Assembly (NCBI GenBank): GCA_024653845.1 | Contig: JANLHA010000349.1 | Span: forward strand, 1-9,024 | Origin: Candidatus Omnitrophota bacterium | GTDB taxonomy: Bacteria > Omnitrophota > Gorgyraeia > Zapsychrales > JANLHA01 | Reading direction: 5' to 3' | Length of the DNA: 9,024 nucleotides | In this document: piece by piece, positions 6,241-9,024 of the stretch | Layout: every line of letters begins with the position of its first letter | Numbering within the stretch: the first letter of the stretch is position 1 | Program-made: the position numbers and the translations under genes | The notes under the pieces: model-generated | The model's input: only the letters and a program-made list of their open reading frames with translations | Databases searched by the model: none | Told to the model about the DNA's origin: nothing

Positions 6241-7339
6241 ATTTATGCAGCGAGCTTATGAATTGGCCTTGAAAGGAAAGGGGAAGACGTTCCCAAATCC
6301 CATGGTTGGGGCGGTGGTGGTCAAGGCCGGACGGATTGTAGCCGAAGGATGGCACCGTCGATGTGGAGGCCCTCATGCCGAAATCGAGGCTTTCCGACGG
6401 GCAGGAAGCAAGACAGAAGGGGCTCAGTTGTATGTCACGTTAGAGCCATGTTCCCATTTTGGACGCACACCACCATGCGTGGATGATGTGATGGCTCGGG
6501 GAATCAGTGAAGTGATCATTGGCATGAAGGATCCCAATCCATTGACGTGCGGCAAATCGATCGCAAAGTTGAAGAAGGCTGGAGCCAAAATCAAAATATT
6601 GAAGACGGTCGGCGTTGAAGGAGAGCTTAAGAGAAAAATTGAAGAGATGAATGCTCCTTTCATCAAGTTCATCACAAAACAAATGCCTTGGGTGGTAGCT
6701 AAGACAGCGCAAACATTGGATGGGAAAATTGCAACCGCAGCAAAACAATCCAAGTGGATTACTTCTGAACAGACGAGGGCTTTTGCCCGTCGTCGAAGAG
6801 ATGATTTTGATGCGATTATGGTAGGAATCAATACAGTGCTTCGGGATGATCCGTCTTTAAGCGCGGCAAATCCTTCCAAGCGTTTGAAAAAGATTGTCTT
6901 GGACTCCAGCTTGAAAATTGATTCCAATGCGCGGATTTTTCAAAAGGCACGTCCACAAGACTGCATCATTGCCACCACGAATCGTGCAGACAAAGGGCGA
7001 TGGAAGCAGCTGGAGCAAAAAGGTGTTGTTGTCATCGAATGCCCTTTGAGCGGTCAGCAGTTTGATTTGGCGTGGTTGCTGAAAGAGCTGGCTCGACGGG
7101 GAATCGGCAAGATTTTGATTGAAGGGGGAGCGCATGTGGTGGGCAGTGCCTTGCGAGAAAAGCTGGTTGATGAAATGCATATTTATATGGCTCCAAAGAT
7201 TTTTGGCGAACAGGAAGCCTTGAGTTCTGTCCGGGGGTGTCATGTTGCGGATATCAATCAGGCCATACAATTGAAAGATATTCGTGTGCAGAGCATGGGA
7301 TCGGATTTCTTGATTGAGGGAAAAATAAAATATAATTGA
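6227..7339 (+). CDS. ribD: Bifunctional riboflavin deaminase/reductase RibD
   Basis: RibD deaminates the diaminopyrimidine made by RibBA and then reduces its ribose to ribityl using NADPH. The 370 residues have the usual two domains. The deaminase domain (about 1-145) has the zinc site HAEIEA (His 50, catalytic Glu 52) and EPCSHFGRTPPC (Cys 75, Cys 84). The reductase domain (about 155-370) has AKTAQTLDGKIAT (about 158-170), MVGINTVLRDDPSL (about 198-211) and LIEGGAHVVGSAL (about 297-309). In the linker, DPNPLTCGKSI departs from the more common pattern with GKGI. The start at 6227 has a good Shine-Dalgarno. The gene overlaps the PHP phosphoesterase by 14 bases and is separated from ribE by a structured 130-base spacer. 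Confidence 0.97.
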   Translation: MSNLKFMQRAYELALKGKGKTFPNPMVGAVVVKAGRIVAEGWHRRCGGPHAEIEAFRRAGSKTEGAQLYVTLEPCSHFGRTPPCVDDVMARGISEVIIGMKDPNPLTCGKSIAKLKKAGAKIKILKTVGVEGELKRKIEEMNAPFIKFITKQMPWVVAKTAQTLDGKIATAAKQSKWITSEQTRAFARRRRDDFDAIMVGINTVLRDDPSLSAANPSKRLKKIVLDSSLKIDSNARIFQKARPQDCIIATTNRADKGRWKQLEQKGVVVIECPLSGQQFDLAWLLKELARRGIGKILIEGGAHVVGSALREKLVDEMHIYMAPKIFGEQEALSSVRGCHVADINQAIQLKDIRVQSMGSDFLIEGKIKYN

Positions 7340-7346
7340 TTGTTTT

Positions 7347-7453
7347 GCTGGTCGGGAGTAATTCATGAGCGAACTCTGAGACCCGTCACCAATCTGCATT
7401 TGATTCAAGAAAAGACGGGGCGATTGTGAGCGAATGAGTTGCTCCTGACTAGC
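7347..7453 (+). promoter_or_regulatory. Structured RNA element between ribD and ribE, unassigned class
   Basis: An uninterrupted 20-bp stem joins 7347-7366 to 7434-7453. Its four non-Watson-Crick pairs (7350/7450, 7354/7446, 7359/7441, 7362/7438) are all G-U when read from the + strand but would be A-C from the - strand, so the sense RNA is probably the functional form. Inside is a large, nearly symmetric internal loop (7367-7381 and 7420-7433). Next comes a 6-bp helix CCCGUC/GACGGG (7382-7387/7414-7419), then a possible small AAUC/GAUU hairpin (7391-7405). The stem ends one base before the ribE Shine-Dalgarno GAGGAG (7455-7460). The RFN (FMN riboswitch) blocks are absent. CUGAGA occurs in the loop as in TPP riboswitches, but the rest of that class is not there. 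Confidence 0.65.
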
Positions 7454-7454
7454 T

Positions 7455-7460
7455 GAGGAG
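7455..7460 (+). promoter_or_regulatory. Shine-Dalgarno of ribE
   Basis: GAGGAG lies nine bases before the ribE ATG and is directly stacked against the base of the 20-bp stem. Folding of that element could affect access of the ribosome to this site. Confidence 0.8.
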
Positions 7461-7469
7461 AATTGGGTA

Positions 7470-8045
7470 ATGTTTACCGGAATCATTGAACAACAAGGTT
7501 CGATCGAAGAGATCGCTAAAAAGAAGAATCTTTGGACTCTTGTCGTGAAGCCGCGAAAAGTTTGGCGAGACATCAAGCTCGGCGAGAGCGTTGCGATTAG
7601 TGGCGTTTGCTTGACGGTGACGAAAAAAGATAAAGGGTCATTGCAATTTGACCTGATGAAAGAAACATTGGCTGCTACGACGCTGGGGAAGGCAAAATCT
7701 GGTCAACTTGTTAATTTGGAACGCGCGCTCAAAGCAGGGGATCGGCTCGGTGGGCATTTTATCACTGGACATGTGGACGCGGTGGCAATTATTAAAAATA
7801 AAGTCACGCGGTCCAATTATGTCGAATTTCAAATCCAAGTCAAGAATTCTCTTCGACGGTATTTTGTTGAGAAGGGGTCCGTTGCTGTTGATGGCGTCAG
7901 TCTGACCATAGGAAAAGTGGCGGGGACAGTTTTTTCTATTTATCTGATTCCTTATACTCTCCAAGAAACCACGTTGGGCTTAAAAAAGTCAGGCGACTTG
8001 GTCAATATTGAGACCGATATTCTGGCCAAATATGTTCTGCGCTGA
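7470..8045 (+). CDS. ribE: Riboflavin synthase (alpha subunit)
   Basis: Riboflavin synthase disproportionates two molecules of ribityllumazine into riboflavin and the RibD-derived pyrimidine, the last step of the pathway. The 191 residues form two lumazine-binding repeats. Repeat one opens with MFTGIIE and contains GESVAISGVCLTV (about 38-50). Repeat two contains GGHFITGHVDAV (about 94-105) at its start and KGSVAVDGVSLTI (about 135-147). The protein ends in the conserved NIETDILAKYVLR, so it is complete. The N-terminal MFTG, needed for trimer contacts and catalysis in the family, fixes the start. The Shine-Dalgarno GAGGAG lies nine bases upstream. The gene follows ribD after the structured element and ends the rib cluster. 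Confidence 0.96.
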   Translation: MFTGIIEQQGSIEEIAKKKNLWTLVVKPRKVWRDIKLGESVAISGVCLTVTKKDKGSLQFDLMKETLAATTLGKAKSGQLVNLERALKAGDRLGGHFITGHVDAVAIIKNKVTRSNYVEFQIQVKNSLRRYFVEKGSVAVDGVSLTIGKVAGTVFSIYLIPYTLQETTLGLKKSGDLVNIETDILAKYVLR

Positions 8046-8047
8046 TT

Positions 8048-8067
8048 GGATTTATCTCCTTTTTTTT
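8048..8067 (+). terminator. Weak candidate terminator after ribE
   Basis: A run of eight T (8060-8067) follows the ribE stop by 14 bases. The only stem directly before it is GGA/UCC (3 bp, 8048-8050 with 8057-8059), too short for a convincing intrinsic terminator. The T-run and the promoter that follows still suggest that the transcription unit ends here. Confidence 0.3.
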
Positions 8068-8083
8068 GTTTAAAATCTTTTCC

Positions 8084-8099
8084 AAACCGAATTCAGTTT
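8084..8099. repeat. Near-perfect 16-bp palindrome just upstream of a -35 box
   Basis: AAACCGAATTCAGTTT is palindromic except for one mismatched pair (C at 8088, A at 8095). It ends one base before the candidate -35 box at 8101. It could be an operator for the downstream gene, or chance around the GAATTC core. Confidence 0.3.
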
Positions 8100-8100
8100 T

Positions 8101-8129
8101 TTGCTTTTTTTAGAAAGATGTTTTATACT
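8101..8129 (+). promoter_or_regulatory. Candidate promoter of the exported-protein gene
   Basis: TTGCTT (8101-8106) and TATACT (8124-8129) are separated by exactly 17 bases. The -10 matches five of six consensus positions and the -35 only three. Initiation near 8136 would give a leader of about 48 nt before the ATG at 8184. Confidence 0.5.
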
Positions 8130-8183
8130 ATCAAAATAGCACCCAGATATCTGATTTTAATGAAAAATGTTGTTTAGTCGCAT

Positions 8184-9024
8184 ATGAATCGTTGGAGAAA
8201 ATTCCCCACAGTATGGAATCTAGGGATAACCTTTGCGTTTATCCTGAACCTTTTTGTGCCTTTTTTAGGCTCTCTTGAAGTTTCTGCTCAGAGCGTCACC
8301 GCAGATTTTTCGCTTCCTCTTCCAAATCAAAGAGTTGAATTAACACCTTCGTTTTCACCGGTCATTTTGCGTGGGATGAAAGTCATTCCCGAAGATCCTT
8401 TTCGCTTCGATTTCATTGTTGAGCGGGGAGATTCAAGCTTGAATTCGAAAGAATTTAAGAAAGAATCCACTCGCTTGATCCGTTATTTTCTTTCTGCTTT
8501 AACGATTCCCGAAGAAGATCTTTGGGTTAATCTTTCGCCCTATGAAAAGGATCGTATCATCCCCGATGACTTGAGTAAGACCGAGATGGGCCGTGACCTT
8601 CTGTCGCAGGATTATTTGCTCAAGCAATTGACCGCTTCCTTGATGTATCCAGAAAGCTCGGTTGGAAAAGAGTTTTGGGAACGGGTTTATAGAAAAGCAC
8701 GGGAGTCTTTCGGAACAACAGAAATTCCGGTGAATACTTTCCATAAGGTCTGGATTATTCCGGATCGAGCCAAGATTTATGAGAATGGCGAAAATGTTTT
8801 TATTGTGGGTGGGCATTTGAAGGTGATGCTCGAACAGGATTATTTGGCAGAGGCGGCACAGAATATTTCTAAAGAAGATAAGTTGTCGACGGATATCGTG
8901 CGCAAGATTGTGCTTCCGGCCATTGAGCAAGAAGTCAATGAAGGCAAACATTTTGAACGGCTACGACAGATTTATCATGCGATGATTCTGGCCACGTGGT
9001 TTAAAAGGAATTTGAAAAAAAGCC
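8184..9024 (+). CDS. Exported protein of unknown function, 5' part (runs off window)
   Basis: The frame is open for 280 codons to the window end, so the protein is truncated here and may be much longer. It begins with a signal peptide: basic NRWRK, a hydrophobic core at about 13-29, and a likely cleavage after VSA near 35. The mature part is soluble and charged, with motifs including DLSKTEMGRDLLSQDYLLKQ (about 129-148), a Trp/Tyr-rich KEFWERVYRKA, and PVNTFHKVWIIPD (about 182-194). There are no membrane segments or recognisable catalytic motifs in the visible part. The style recalls a secreted family I associate with Omnitrophota genomes, but I cannot confirm this. No clear Shine-Dalgarno precedes the ATG. 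The gene is transcriptionally separate from the rib cluster. Confidence 0.8.
   Translation, partial: MNRWRKFPTVWNLGITFAFILNLFVPFLGSLEVSAQSVTADFSLPLPNQRVELTPSFSPVILRGMKVIPEDPFRFDFIVERGDSSLNSKEFKKESTRLIRYFLSALTIPEEDLWVNLSPYEKDRIIPDDLSKTEMGRDLLSQDYLLKQLTASLMYPESSVGKEFWERVYRKARESFGTTEIPVNTFHKVWIIPDRAKIYENGENVFIVGGHLKVMLEQDYLAEAAQNISKEDKLSTDIVRKIVLPAIEQEVNEGKHFERLRQIYHAMILATWFKRNLKKS

Noticed and set aside
7374..7381. CUGAGA motif suggesting a TPP riboswitch in the ribD-ribE spacer
   Set aside because: The remaining conserved TPP blocks and the three-way junction arrangement are not present, and the genes are riboflavin rather than thiamine genes.
7347..7453. MITE-like or transposon inverted repeat
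   Set aside because: No flanking direct repeat is seen, and the arm mismatches are all of the type that keeps G-U pairing in sense RNA, which points to an RNA structure.
6857..7576. Long minus-strand frame across the ribD 3' end and ribE 5' end
   Set aside because: It is the shadow of two well-supported plus-strand genes and has no family character of its own.
8499..8951. Minus-strand frame opposite the exported-protein gene
   Set aside because: The plus-strand frame is open for 280 codons, with a promoter and signal peptide; the minus frame has no support.

Overview
The window looks like bacterial chromosome of modest GC content. It carries two ordinary housekeeping blocks: phosphate uptake (pst/phoU) and riboflavin synthesis (rib). 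The best clue to the host is the partial secreted protein at the right end. Its sequence style recalls a family I associate with Omnitrophota (candidate phylum OP3). That is recall, not a search result, so treat the phylum as a working guess. I see no transposon, phage, CRISPR array, tRNA or rRNA.

Layout. 1-1914 (+): the 3' end of pstA, then pstB and phoU, closely spaced like the tail of a pst operon. 1898-2692 (-): a ZIP-family metal transporter, convergent with phoU and overlapping its 3' end by 17 bp. 2693-2995: an AT-rich divergent spacer with a 12-bp palindrome, a perfect TATAAT box and one or two very small ORFs. 2996-3206: a strong sigma70-type promoter and a leader of about 177 nt that can fold in two mutually exclusive ways. 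3207-8045 (+): ribBA, ribH, nusB, a PHP-domain phosphoesterase, ribD and ribE. 8046-8183: a spacer with a T-run, a near-palindrome and a promoter. 8184-9024 (+): the start of an exported protein of unknown function.

How the genes fit together. PstA and PstB are a permease and the ATPase of the high-affinity phosphate ABC transporter, and PhoU is its regulator. RibBA (both precursor branches), RibD (deaminase/reductase), RibH (lumazine synthase) and RibE (riboflavin synthase) cover every dedicated riboflavin step except removal of phosphate from the RibD product. A PHP-family phosphoesterase sits inside the cluster and overlaps ribD by 14 nt, which makes it a candidate for that step.

No canonical FMN riboswitch (RFN element) is recognisable before ribBA, ribH or ribE. 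In its place are three unassigned structures: an alternative-pairing leader before ribBA, a 16-bp hairpin between ribBA and ribH, and a 107-nt element with a 20-bp stem between ribD and ribE. All four DNA mismatches in that last stem become G-U pairs in the sense RNA. These RNA elements and the PHP gene are the main candidates for something undescribed.
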